From Palsa-1233 sp031367105 (GTDB lineage Bacteria > Gemmatimonadota > Gemmatimonadetes > Gemmatimonadales > GWC2-71-9), in the NCBI GenBank assembly GCA_031367105.1, contig JANLPG010000095.1, forward strand, positions 1 through 64,000: DNA of 64,000 bases. Reading direction: 5' to 3'. Positions 33,988 through 42,282 of the stretch are shown here, piece by piece (position 1 is the stretch's first letter; every line of letters begins with the position of its first letter). Made by a program: the position numbers and the translations under genes. The notes under the pieces were generated by a model. That model was given only the letters and a program-made list of their open reading frames with translations, ran no database searches and was not told where the DNA came from.

Positions 33988-35694
33988 ATGGCGCCGCGCT
34001 GGCGCCTCGCGCCGGCTCCCGATGAGGAAGCCGCGAGGTCGCTGGCGGCGGCGCTCTCGCTTCCGATGCCGCTGGCGTCCTTGCTCGTCCAGCGAGGCCT
34101 GGGTGGTATCGACCTCGCTCGCGCCTTCCTCCGTCCTCCCCTCGATTCCCTTGCCGATCCGTTTCGCCTCGCCGGGATGCCATCCGCCGTCGAAATCATT
34201 GTGGCCGCCGTGCGCGCGGGGACAGCCATTCTGATTCACGGCGACTACGATGTCGATGGCCAGTGCGCTGCCGCCTTGCTGACCCGCGCCTTGCGAGCTG
34301 CTGGCGCCACTGTCCACGCCTTTGTCCCCGATCGGCTGAATGATGGGTATGACTTCGGTGAGGCCGGCCTCCGCGAGGCGGCGCGGGTGGGTGCCGGCCT
34401 GATCGTGACCTGTGATTGTGGCATCACGGCGGTGGCGGCGGTGGCAGCCGCGAAAGCCGCAGGGATGCAGGTGGTCATCACCGACCACCACCTGCCCGGC
34501 GAGACGCTACCCGCCGCCGACGCAATCGTCGATCCCCAGCAGCCCGGCGACCGGTCGGGTCTCGAGATGATGTGCGGCACTGGCATCGCCTTCAAGCTCG
34601 TCCAGGCGCTGGTCGAACCGTTGGGGCTCCCGGCCACACTGCCGCTGCACCTGATCGACTACGTCGCCGTCGCGACCGTCGCTGACGTTGTCCCGCTCGC
34701 CGGCGAGAATCGTGTGCTGGTCAAGCACGGGTTGCGGCTGCTCGGCGACTCGCGCTGGGCGGGATGGCGCGCGCTGCTGACGACCACGAAGCTTGCGGGT
34801 CAGGAGTTACGCGCTGGGCAGGTCGGCTTCATTCTCGCCCCGCGGCTGAACGCGGTGGGGCGCATCGCCGATGCCAAGGACGGACTGCGCCTGCTCCTGA
34901 CCGATGACCCGGCAGAAGCGGCGGCGCTCGCCGCCCGGCTCGAGGAACTGAACCGCGAACGCCAGGCGTTGGATCAGCGAATTCTTGACGAGGCGCTCAC
35001 GCTGATCGACCGTGACTACGCCGACCCCGAAGAGCACACCGGCCTGGTGCTCGCGCAGCACGGCTGGCACGCCGGGGTGATCGGCATCGTCGCCTCGCGC
35101 GTGGTCGAGCGATTCGGCCGACCCACGATCCTCATCGGTCTCGATGGCGCGCTGGGAAAGGGGAGCGGGCGGAGCATCGATGCCTTCGACCTGCACGCGG
35201 CGCTCACCTCGTGTAGTGAGTTGCTCGAGCGCTTCGGCGGACATCGGATGGCCGCAGGACTCACCATCCGGCACGATCGCGTCGCTGCCTTCCGGGCGCG
35301 TTTCAACGCGGTGGCGCGCGCCGCGCTTACCCTCGGCGACCTCGGGTCGAGCCAGCGAGTCGATCTCGAGCTCTCGCTCAGCGATGTGACCGATGAGCTC
35401 GAACGACTGGGCCGATACCTGGAGCCCTGCGGGATGGGGAATCCATCGCCCGTCTACGGGGCACGGCAGGTGCGGCTCGAAGCGCCGCGCACCGTTGGTG
35501 GCCACCATCTCAAATGTGTGCTGCAAGGGGAAGGGCGCAGCCTCGACGCGATCGCCTTCGGCTGGGCCGATCGCGTGGCGTGGCTCGGTGACGGGATGGT
35601 GGATGTGGCCTTCAGGCTGGAGCGCAACCAGTATCAGGGGCGGTCCTCGCTGCAGGCGCGGGTCGTGGCGCTCACGCCGCCGGGGGCCGTGTGA
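33988..35694 (+). CDS. recJ: Single-stranded-DNA exonuclease RecJ
   Basis: 568 residues from the ATG at 33988. DHH phosphoesterase motifs: HGDYDVDG, TCDCGIT, VITDHHLPGE, and the DHHA1 domain with LAQHGWHAGVIGIVASR, GSGRSIDAFDL and FGGHRMAAGLTI. An OB domain closes the protein. RecJ degrades 5' ends in recombination and mismatch repair, needing Mn or Mg. It overlaps rsmD by four bases. Confidence 0.95.
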   Translation: MAPRWRLAPAPDEEAARSLAAALSLPMPLASLLVQRGLGGIDLARAFLRPPLDSLADPFRLAGMPSAVEIIVAAVRAGTAILIHGDYDVDGQCAAALLTRALRAAGATVHAFVPDRLNDGYDFGEAGLREAARVGAGLIVTCDCGITAVAAVAAAKAAGMQVVITDHHLPGETLPAADAIVDPQQPGDRSGLEMMCGTGIAFKLVQALVEPLGLPATLPLHLIDYVAVATVADVVPLAGENRVLVKHGLRLLGDSRWAGWRALLTTTKLAGQELRAGQVGFILAPRLNAVGRIADAKDGLRLLLTDDPAEAAALAARLEELNRERQALDQRILDEALTLIDRDYADPEEHTGLVLAQHGWHAGVIGIVASRVVERFGRPTILIGLDGALGKGSGRSIDAFDLHAALTSCSELLERFGGHRMAAGLTIRHDRVAAFRARFNAVARAALTLGDLGSSQRVDLELSLSDVTDELERLGRYLEPCGMGNPSPVYGARQVRLEAPRTVGGHHLKCVLQGEGRSLDAIAFGWADRVAWLGDGMVDVAFRLERNQYQGRSSLQARVVALTPPGAV

Positions 35695-36209
35695 CCCGGA
35701 TCGTGAGCGGGGCCTGGGGTGGCCGACGCCTCGCGACGCCGCGCGATCCGCGGGTTCGCCCCACGGCGGAGCGAGTGCGCGAGGCGTGGCTGAACATCCT
35801 CGGCGCCGAGTTGCACGGGGCGCGAGTGGTCGACCTCTTCGCGGGCAGCGGCGCGCTCGGACTGGAAGCGCTTTCCCGCGGCGCGGAGCACGCGACCTTC
35901 ATTGAGCTCAACACGCCATCGCTCACTGCCCTGAAGGAGAACGTCGCCTCGCTCAACGCCGAGGCACAATGCACCGTGCAACGGTACGATGCCCTGCGAT
36001 TTGTCGCAGCGCTGGAGCCGGACGCTTTCGATGTTGCCCTCGCCGATCCACCCTTCGCGGGGGACTTCGCGGAACGTCTGGTGGCGAGCTGGCAGGCGGT
36101 GCCGTTCGCGCCGGTGCTCGCGGTGGAACACTCTTCCAAGGTGACCATTCCTGGCGGCGAGACGCGCCGCTGGGGCGATGTCGCCGTCACTTTCTTCCGG
36201 GCCCTATGA
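35691..36209 (+). CDS. rsmD: 16S rRNA (guanine-966-N2)-methyltransferase RsmD
   Basis: 172 residues starting at GTG in the recJ stop. VSGAWGGRRLATP, then RPTAERVREAWLNIL, SAM motif VVDLFAGSGALGLEALSRGA, and catalytic ADPPFA mark RsmD. It modifies G966 in the 30S head. rsmD followed by coaD is a very common pair, here joined by ATGA. Confidence 0.95.
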   Translation: MTRIVSGAWGGRRLATPRDPRVRPTAERVREAWLNILGAELHGARVVDLFAGSGALGLEALSRGAEHATFIELNTPSLTALKENVASLNAEAQCTVQRYDALRFVAALEPDAFDVALADPPFAGDFAERLVASWQAVPFAPVLAVEHSSKVTIPGGETRRWGDVAVTFFRAL

Positions 36210-36688
36210 CTCGAATCGCGATCTATCCCGGTTCGTTCGACCCTCCGACACGGGGGCACGAGGACCTCATTCGGCGTGCCGTGGGGCTCGCCGATCGGCT
36301 CATCGTGGCGGTGGCGATCAATCCGAGCAAGGAGCCCCTCTTTCCGGTTGAGGAGCGCCTCCGGCTGCTGCAGTGCTCCGTGGGGGACGAATCGCGTGTG
36401 GAGCTGGCGTCGTTCTCGGGGCTGCTGGCGGATTTCGCCCGGGATCGCGGTGCGACCATGGCTGTGCGCGGCCTCCGGGCCGTCAGTGACTTCGAGTACG
36501 AGTTTCAGATGGCGTTGATGAACCGCCGGTTGAATCCGGAACTGGAGACGGTCTTCCTCGTCCCGGCGGTGGACCTCACCTATCTCTCTTCCTCACTGGT
36601 GCGCGAGGCCGCCCGGTTCGGCGGTAACCTCGACGGCCTGGTACATCCCGCCGTGGCGGAAGCGCTGAAGCTGCGATTCGGCCGGTGA
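36206..36688 (+). CDS. coaD: Phosphopantetheine adenylyltransferase CoaD
   Basis: 160 residues. The nucleotidyltransferase start IYPGSFDPPTRGHEDLI holds the TxGH motif; MAVRGLRAVSDFEYEFQMALMN and VDLTYLSSSLVREAARFGG are family blocks. It makes dephospho-CoA, the fourth step from pantothenate. It is coupled to rsmD upstream and pta downstream; pta consumes CoA, so the pairing makes metabolic sense. Confidence 0.96.
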   Translation: MTRIAIYPGSFDPPTRGHEDLIRRAVGLADRLIVAVAINPSKEPLFPVEERLRLLQCSVGDESRVELASFSGLLADFARDRGATMAVRGLRAVSDFEYEFQMALMNRRLNPELETVFLVPAVDLTYLSSSLVREAARFGGNLDGLVHPAVAEALKLRFGR

Positions 36689-37620
36689 GCTTTCGCGAGC
36701 AACTTCGGGCGCGCGCAGCGGGAACCGGTGCCCGGATTGTCCTGCCCGAGGGCGACGATCCGCGGATCCGTGGCGCCGCCGACACGCTCGTCCGGCTGGG
36801 GATCGCGACGCCAATCCTGCTCGGCGGCCCGGCGCCCCGGCCGGTCGATCACCCGATGCTCGCGTCAGTGGCCGAACATCTTCGCGCCAGACGTCCGGAA
36901 GCGGTGCGCGACGGTGTGCACGCCCTCGACCTGGCGAGCGACCCGCTGCGGTTCGCTGCTTCGCTGGTTGCCATCGGGGCGGCAGATGGCTGCGTGGCGG
37001 GCGCGGTCGAAACGACCGCCGACGTGGTACGCGCGGCGCTCTGGGCGATCGGACTCCGGCGTGGGCTAGGCACGGTGAGTGCTGCGATGTACCACGGCCT
37101 CCCCGACGGTCGCGTCTACACCTTTACCGACATTGCAGTGCTGCCGGCGCCGACCGCGCCGCAACTTGCGGACGCCGCCCTAGCCGCGGCACTGGATCGC
37201 CGGGCCCTCGTCGGCGACGAGCCGATCGTGGCGTTCCTCTCCTACAGCACCAAGGGCAGCGCGACGGGTCCGGATCCCGTCCGGATGCAAGCGGCGCTGG
37301 CATTGTTCCGGGTCCTGGCGCCCGGAATCGTCGCGGACGGGGAGCTGCAGGTCGATGCCGCGATCGTTCCCGATGTCGCGAGGCGAAAGTGCCCCGACTC
37401 CCCGGTCGCGGGCCGCGCCAATATTCTGGTCTTCCCGTCCCTCGATGCGGCCAACATCGCCTACAAGTTGACTGAGCGACTGGGTGGTGCGAGTGCGGCT
37501 GGACCCCTGCTTCAGGGACTCGCACGACCGATGTCCGACCTGTCGCGCGGGGCCTCGACGGACGATATTGTGGATGTGGCGGCGATGGTGGCGCTCCAAG
37601 CGAGCGCCCGGACGGACTGA
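36685..37620 (+). CDS. pta: Phosphate acetyltransferase Pta
   Basis: 311 residues, the short single-domain form. ARIVLPEGDDPRIRGAA at the start, VAFLSYSTKGSATGPDP and IVPDVARRKCPDSPVAGRANILVFPSLDAANIAYK identify it. It interconverts acetyl-CoA and acetyl phosphate. The usual partner ackA is not in the window. A phosphate butyryltransferase is less likely because the C-terminal NILVFP-LD-NI-YK block is Pta-specific. Coupled to coaD by GTGA. Confidence 0.9.
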   Translation: MSFREQLRARAAGTGARIVLPEGDDPRIRGAADTLVRLGIATPILLGGPAPRPVDHPMLASVAEHLRARRPEAVRDGVHALDLASDPLRFAASLVAIGAADGCVAGAVETTADVVRAALWAIGLRRGLGTVSAAMYHGLPDGRVYTFTDIAVLPAPTAPQLADAALAAALDRRALVGDEPIVAFLSYSTKGSATGPDPVRMQAALALFRVLAPGIVADGELQVDAAIVPDVARRKCPDSPVAGRANILVFPSLDAANIAYKLTERLGGASAAGPLLQGLARPMSDLSRGASTDDIVDVAAMVALQASARTD

Positions 37621-37631
37621 ATCAAGGAGCA

Positions 37632-37973
37632 ATGGCGATGGCGTTTTCGGCAAACCGGGATGCTGGCGGAGTGACCGTGGTGGCGGTCGAAGGGCAGCTC
37701 ATCGTGGCGAACCGCCAGGAGCTCAAGCAGTTGATGCAAGACGCGCTGGACCGGGGAGAGCTCAAGTTTTTGCTCGACTTCACTCGAACGGCGTACATCG
37801 ATTCCTCCGGGCTCGGTGCCCTCGTCTCCATCAGCAAGAAGGTGCGCGAGGCGGGCGGCGACTTGCGGCTGGCCGGTCTGAATGAAGACCTTCGCTCGCT
37901 GTTCGAGTTGACCAAGCTCGACACGTTGTTCACGATCTCCGAGACCGCCTCGGAGGCACTCGCGGGCTTCTGA
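37632..37973 (+). CDS. STAS anti-sigma factor antagonist (RsbV/SpoIIAA-like)
   Basis: 113 residues, a single STAS domain. YIDSSGLGALVSI carries Ser58, the site that the partner kinase phosphorylates in SpoIIAA and RsbV. With the next two genes it makes a complete partner-switching set: the unphosphorylated antagonist traps the kinase and releases its target. No sigma factor gene is adjacent, so the target is unknown. A good SD (AAGGAG) precedes the ATG. Confidence 0.92.
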   Translation: MAMAFSANRDAGGVTVVAVEGQLIVANRQELKQLMQDALDRGELKFLLDFTRTAYIDSSGLGALVSISKKVREAGGDLRLAGLNEDLRSLFELTKLDTLFTISETASEALAGF

Positions 37974-37982
37974 GGTCGCGCG

Positions 37983-38429
37983 ATGATCACCGCCGCCCGG
38001 CTTGCTCCCCGCGACCCCAACGGCAGCCACCGCTTTCGCGTCGAGTTGCCGACGGATCTCGCGCAGGTGGGTTGCGTCGTGGAAGCGGTGATGGAATGCT
38101 GCAACACCGTCGCCACCGTTTCCAGCCGCACCCGCTTTCGCCTCTGCACGGTCGTCGCCGAGGCCGTGGCGAACGCGATGGTCAATGGCAATCGGAATGA
38201 TCCCGGTCGCCTCGTCATCGTCGACATCGAATTCGATAGCGATCAAATCGTGATCGCCGTCTCCGACGAAGGCGATGGCTTCGACCCCGAGGCGGTCCCT
38301 GACCCAACCCACCCCACCACCCTCGATGCCACTCGGGGTCGAGGCCTCTATATGATTCGCTCACTGGCAGATCACGTCGCGTTCAATGACCGGGGAAATA
38401 CGATCTGGATGACGCTCCCCCGCTGCTGA
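37983..38429 (+). CDS. HATPase serine kinase / anti-sigma factor (RsbW-like)
   Basis: 148 residues. A GHKL ATPase fold with N box (VVAEAVANAMVNGN), G1 (VSDEGDGFDP) and G2-like GRGLYMIRSLAD, with no His-acceptor domain. Such proteins phosphorylate STAS partners and sequester sigma factors or other targets. Nine bases follow the STAS stop. Its stop codon is overlapped by a likely CTG start of the phosphatase gene. Target is not evident. Confidence 0.88.
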   Translation: MITAARLAPRDPNGSHRFRVELPTDLAQVGCVVEAVMECCNTVATVSSRTRFRLCTVVAEAVANAMVNGNRNDPGRLVIVDIEFDSDQIVIAVSDEGDGFDPEAVPDPTHPTTLDATRGRGLYMIRSLADHVAFNDRGNTIWMTLPRC

Positions 38430-39949
38430 GCCACCTCGGGGACGCCCTTGCGCCGCTGGGAGCCCTCGCCGGGGCCACGCTGCGACTCTGGCGACTGGAG
38501 GGGGAGCACTGGCACCTGGTGGCCGGCTCGACTTCGGGGGCCGACGCGCCGCGCGCGCCGCGCCAGGATGCTGCGGCGTGGCACGCCATCCCGGACGCTC
38601 CGGGTCATTTTCTCGAAATTCTCCCCGGCCCCGGTGCACGCGCCGACGATCTCGCTGCGAGGCTGCTCCCCGTGGTGCATCACCTGCTCGATGCCGATCG
38701 CAGTATCACCTCGCTCACCTACGAACTCGCGGCCCGCTACGAAGAGATTGACCTGCTCTACACCATTGGAGAATTGCTCGGTCACGCCCGGTCGGTCGAC
38801 GAGGTTGCCTCGATCATTCTGCGCGAAGTCACCGCCGTCGTGGGGGCCCGTCGTGCCGGATTGCGGGTCTACCACGAAACCACCGGGATGCTGAGCACCG
38901 TGGCGACACTCGGGATGGCGGCGGGAGTGATTCCAGCGGATATTCACGTCGACGAGCCCGATACCGTCGTCGCCCGGGCCTTCCGTTCGGCGCAGATCGA
39001 AACCGGCGTCCAGCCACACTGGGTGCCGGGCGAAGTCCTTGCCGTGCCGATCAGCTACGCCGCCGCGGGGCAGCCGTCGCGAGTGGTCGGGACGTTGGCA
39101 CTCGCCGACCGGGCGGGCGGCGGTTCGTTCACGCGCGAAGAGACCAAGTTGGTCGCGGCGGTCGCGACGCAGATCGGCGCCGCCCTCGAGAATGCTCGAC
39201 TGGTCTCCCGCGAGCACGAACGGCAACGGCTGGAACGCGAGCTTGAACTCGCCCACGACCTGCAACTCCGGTTGATGCCCACCGCCGCGGTGTTGCGCGG
39301 CGAGGCCGATGTTGCAGTGCGCTCTGAAGCTGCGGAGTCGCTGGGTGGCGACTTCTACACCTTCTCCCGCCTCGGTCGCGGGCGGATCGGCGTGATGATG
39401 GGCGATGTTTCATCCCACGGATTCTCCGCGGCAATCATCGCTGCGCAAGTAATGGCAATGGCGGGGATTCACGCGAATTCGACCACACCACCCGACGAGA
39501 CGCTCGCGCTGATGCACGACTCGCTGCGCGACGAACTGAGCAACACCGAGATGTACCTCTCGGTGTTCTACGGCATTCTCGATCCGACCGCGGGCCGGCT
39601 CACGTACACCAACGCGGGGCATCCCTATGCCTTCCGTGTACCACGCTTCGGCGAACTCGAGCGGCTTGCCCCGACCGCACCGCCACTGGGCCTCGTCGAT
39701 GCAGGCGGATTCGGACGACGGATCGTGCCGTGGCGCTTCACTCAGGATCTACTGGTGCTGTTCACCGACGGAATGGTGGATCAGCAGGATGCGCACGGAG
39801 ACCGCTTTGGGGAGCCGCGCCTGCTTGCACGCCTCGACGCCGAACGCCACCGGCCGCCGGCCGCACTGATGCAGTTGTTGCTCGATGAAGTCGCGACCTT
39901 CGGCGGTCGACCCACCGACGACCGCACCCTGCTCATCCTGCGGATGTAG
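38426..39949 (+). CDS. GAF-domain PP2C/SpoIIE-type phosphatase (RsbU-like)
   Basis: About 507 residues. A GAF domain (about 125-270, LLYTIGELLGHARSVDEV on) precedes a SpoIIE-type PPM phosphatase (about 290-505) with EAAESLGGDFYTF, GDVSSHGFSAA, TYTNAGHP and VLFTDGMVD metal-binding Asp residues. It would dephosphorylate the STAS protein two genes upstream. The first GTG is at 38519, but the codons before it read as clear protein (LRLWRLEGEHWHLV) up to the preceding stop region, and only CTG codons (38423, 38426) offer a start; 38426 overlaps the previous stop as CTGA. Confidence 0.88.
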   Translation: MSHLGDALAPLGALAGATLRLWRLEGEHWHLVAGSTSGADAPRAPRQDAAAWHAIPDAPGHFLEILPGPGARADDLAARLLPVVHHLLDADRSITSLTYELAARYEEIDLLYTIGELLGHARSVDEVASIILREVTAVVGARRAGLRVYHETTGMLSTVATLGMAAGVIPADIHVDEPDTVVARAFRSAQIETGVQPHWVPGEVLAVPISYAAAGQPSRVVGTLALADRAGGGSFTREETKLVAAVATQIGAALENARLVSREHERQRLERELELAHDLQLRLMPTAAVLRGEADVAVRSEAAESLGGDFYTFSRLGRGRIGVMMGDVSSHGFSAAIIAAQVMAMAGIHANSTTPPDETLALMHDSLRDELSNTEMYLSVFYGILDPTAGRLTYTNAGHPYAFRVPRFGELERLAPTAPPLGLVDAGGFGRRIVPWRFTQDLLVLFTDGMVDQQDAHGDRFGEPRLLARLDAERHRPPAALMQLLLDEVATFGGRPTDDRTLLILRM

Positions 39950-39951
39950 GC

Positions 39952-40749
39952 GTGCACGCCAGAAAATCGCTCGGCCAGCACTTTCTGACTGACCCGCGCC
40001 TGCTCGGGCGGATTGCGGCGGCCACCGGCGCAGGCGCGCGCGACGTCGTGCTCGAGATCGGGCCAGGGAAGGGGTCGCTGACCGGTGCGCTGCTCGATCG
40101 GGGTTGCACCGTTGTTGCCATTGAACGGGATGAGCGAATGGCGGTCCCCCTGCAGCGCCACTTCGCGGGCCGCAGCTTCGCACTGGTCACCGGTGACGCG
40201 CTCGAACTGGACTGGCCGGCCCTCGTCGCCCCCTGGACCGTCGATGGCTTCACCTGGCGGGTCGCGGGGAACATCCCCTACTACATCACCTCACCGCTGC
40301 TCGAGCGAGCACTCACCGCGCCGTTCCCGGCTTCGGTGACCTACCTGGTGCAGAAGGAAGTGGCCGATCGGATCGTCGCACCGGCGGGACACGATGACTA
40401 CGGCGCACTCTCGATCGGGATTCAGGCCGTGGCGCACGCCACCCGGTTGTTCACGGTCGGGAAAGGCGCCTTCGCGCCGCCACCCAAGGTCGACTCGGCC
40501 GTCCTTCACCTGGTTCCCCGAGCGGTGCCACTCATCCCGGCCCATCAGGTACGAGCCTTCCGCACGTTGGTCACCGGGCTGTTCTCCTATCGCCGGAAAC
40601 GGATGCAACGGGCCCTGCGGGAGGCCCTCGGCCTCTCGGCAGAGGCGTCGGCGCGGATTCTTGCTGCGGCCGGGATCGATCCCGACGTCCGGCCGGAAGT
40701 GGTTGACGTCGCGGCCTTTGTCCGATTGCTGGCAGTCGTTCCGCCCTGA
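39952..40749 (+). CDS. rsmA: 16S rRNA dimethyladenosine transferase RsmA (KsgA)
   Basis: 265 residues from GTG two bases after the phosphatase stop. HARKSLGQHFLTD, SAM site VLEIGPGKGSLTGALL, and NIPYYITSPLL are diagnostic; FxPxPKVDSAVL is present as FAPPPKVDSAVL. It dimethylates A1518 and A1519 in the small subunit as a late assembly check. Its gene ends 71 bases before rex. Confidence 0.95.
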   Translation: MHARKSLGQHFLTDPRLLGRIAAATGAGARDVVLEIGPGKGSLTGALLDRGCTVVAIERDERMAVPLQRHFAGRSFALVTGDALELDWPALVAPWTVDGFTWRVAGNIPYYITSPLLERALTAPFPASVTYLVQKEVADRIVAPAGHDDYGALSIGIQAVAHATRLFTVGKGAFAPPPKVDSAVLHLVPRAVPLIPAHQVRAFRTLVTGLFSYRRKRMQRALREALGLSAEASARILAAAGIDPDVRPEVVDVAAFVRLLAVVPP

Positions 40750-40802
40750 CGCCGCCCCTGGCCAGACGCGGCTGGCTCCCCCAGTTGCCCCGACCCCCCC
40801 GC

Positions 40803-40820
40803 TCGTGAAACATTTCACAA
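40803..40820 (+). promoter_or_regulatory. Rex operator, directly abutting the rex start codon
   Basis: TCGTGAAACATTTCACAA matches the Rex consensus TTGTGAA-N4-TTCACAA at 13 of 14 defined positions (only C for T at the second base). It ends on the base before the rex ATG, covering the place where a ribosome binding site should be. This predicts NADH-sensitive autorepression. A weak -35 (TTGCCC, 40785-40790) could pair with AACATT (40809-40814) as -10, which would give a leaderless transcript. Confidence 0.85.
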
Positions 40821-41456
40821 ATGCACTCTCGCAAGATCGCCGACTCCACGGTCCGCCGCTTGGCGATCTACCTGCGCTTTCTGGAGGAGTTCGACCATCA
40901 GGGGCAGGACACGCTCTCCTCCGACGCGCTGGCGCGGCGGGCGGGAACTACGTCGGCGCAGGTTCGGAAGGATCTTTCGTTCTTCGGATCGTTCGGCAAA
41001 CGGGGACTGGGCTATGATGTACATGCGCTGGCCGAACGACTTCGCGAGATCCTCGGACTGGTGCGCCGCTACCGGGTCGTGCTGGTCGGGGCGGGGAGGC
41101 TCGCCGGGGCGTTGGTGAAATTTTCGGGATTTGGCGCACGGGGCTTCGACATCGTCGCCGTCGTCGACCAGGACCCCGCCAAGATTGGCAAGACGTGGGG
41201 CGCACTGGTCATTCAAGACGTGGTGAGGCTCGAAACGGTGGTGCGTGACGAACGGATCGACATCGCGATCCTGGTGACGCCGGGTGATCCTGCGCAGGGG
41301 CTCGTCGATCGCCTTGTCGCCGTCGGGGTCACCGCGATCCTCTCTTTCGCCCCCGTGCAGTTGCAGGTCCCCGATGGCGTCGACGTCAAGAATGTCAACC
41401 TCGCGATCGAGCTGGAGACACTGTCCTATTCACTGCAGCACCGGGTGCACAAATGA
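40821..41456 (+). CDS. rex: Redox-sensing transcriptional repressor Rex
   Basis: 211 residues. The N-terminal winged helix (STVRRLAIYLRFLEEF, then TSAQVRKDLSFFGSFGKRGLGYDV) and the Rossmann NAD(H) domain (VVLVGAGRLAGALV) are typical, with the C-terminal FAPVQLQVPDGVDVKNVNLAIELETLSY block. The third Gly of GxGxxG is Ala here. Rex leaves DNA when NADH/NAD is high, relieving fermentation and respiration genes. The ATG has no SD; the operator occupies that position. Confidence 0.95.
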   Translation: MHSRKIADSTVRRLAIYLRFLEEFDHQGQDTLSSDALARRAGTTSAQVRKDLSFFGSFGKRGLGYDVHALAERLREILGLVRRYRVVLVGAGRLAGALVKFSGFGARGFDIVAVVDQDPAKIGKTWGALVIQDVVRLETVVRDERIDIAILVTPGDPAQGLVDRLVAVGVTAILSFAPVQLQVPDGVDVKNVNLAIELETLSYSLQHRVHK

Positions 41457-41463
41457 GGCAGGA

Positions 41464-42282
41464 GTGACCGGACTGACCGCCTATCCCAATGGCACGCTGG
41501 TGGAACGCGCGATCGAGCTGATGCAGGGCGGTGCGCTCGACGCGGAGGTCATTGCGGCACGGGTGCTGGGGCTGCCCAATGCGCCACGCGCCGTTGCAGA
41601 ACGACTCGCGACGGCGCTCCTCGGGTCCGACCCGCGGGTGCGGCAGCAGGCAAGTGGGGGCTGGGCGCTGGTCGTCGCGGCGCAGGGATCGCCACTCCTG
41701 GAACAATGTGCCTTCGCTGTCGTGGACGTCGAGACCACCGGGATGCACGCGTTGGGTGACGATCGAATCACCGAGATCGCGGTCGTGGTGGTCGAAGGAA
41801 CCCGGCGGGAGGTCGTCTTCGACTCGCTGGTCAATCCCGGCCGCTCCATCCCTGGGCGCATCACCGAGCTGACTGGCATCTCGGATGCGATGGTCGCCAC
41901 CGCGCCACTGTTCAGCCAGATCGCCGACCAGGTTGTGGCGGCGCTGGCGGGTCGTGTCTTCGTGGCACATAATGCGCGCTTCGACTGGGGCTTCGTAGGC
42001 GCTGAGGTCAAGCGGAGTCGAGACCTGGCGCTCGACGGCCCGCGCCTCTGCACGGTGCGCCTCGCCCGCCGACTGGTGCGCAACGAGCCCTCCTACTCGC
42101 TCGGTGCGCTTGCCGTGCGCTTCGGGCTCGAGTTCGCTGCGCGCCACCGTGCCGCCGGTGACGCGATGGTCACCGGGATGCTGCTGCAGCGCCTGCTCGA
42201 CTCCGCGCGCGATCTGGGCGCGCACACGCTGGCCGAGCTCGAGCTGCTGCATCGCACGCCCGTCAGCGAGCTTCCGGGATGA
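41464..42282 (+). CDS. DEDDh 3'-5' exonuclease, PolC/DnaQ epsilon-like
   Basis: 272 residues from GTG at 41464 (SD GGCAGGAG). About 80 helical residues precede the exonuclease domain: VVDVETTGMH (Asp, Glu), FVAHNARFDWGFV (Asp), and HRAAGDAMVTG (His, Asp) complete DEDDh. It may be a proofreading epsilon-type or an RNase T-like exonuclease; the N-terminal extension argues for a stand-alone nuclease. It overlaps the metallo-hydrolase gene by four bases. Confidence 0.88.
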   Translation: MTGLTAYPNGTLVERAIELMQGGALDAEVIAARVLGLPNAPRAVAERLATALLGSDPRVRQQASGGWALVVAAQGSPLLEQCAFAVVDVETTGMHALGDDRITEIAVVVVEGTRREVVFDSLVNPGRSIPGRITELTGISDAMVATAPLFSQIADQVVAALAGRVFVAHNARFDWGFVGAEVKRSRDLALDGPRLCTVRLARRLVRNEPSYSLGALAVRFGLEFAARHRAAGDAMVTGMLLQRLLDSARDLGAHTLAELELLHRTPVSELPG

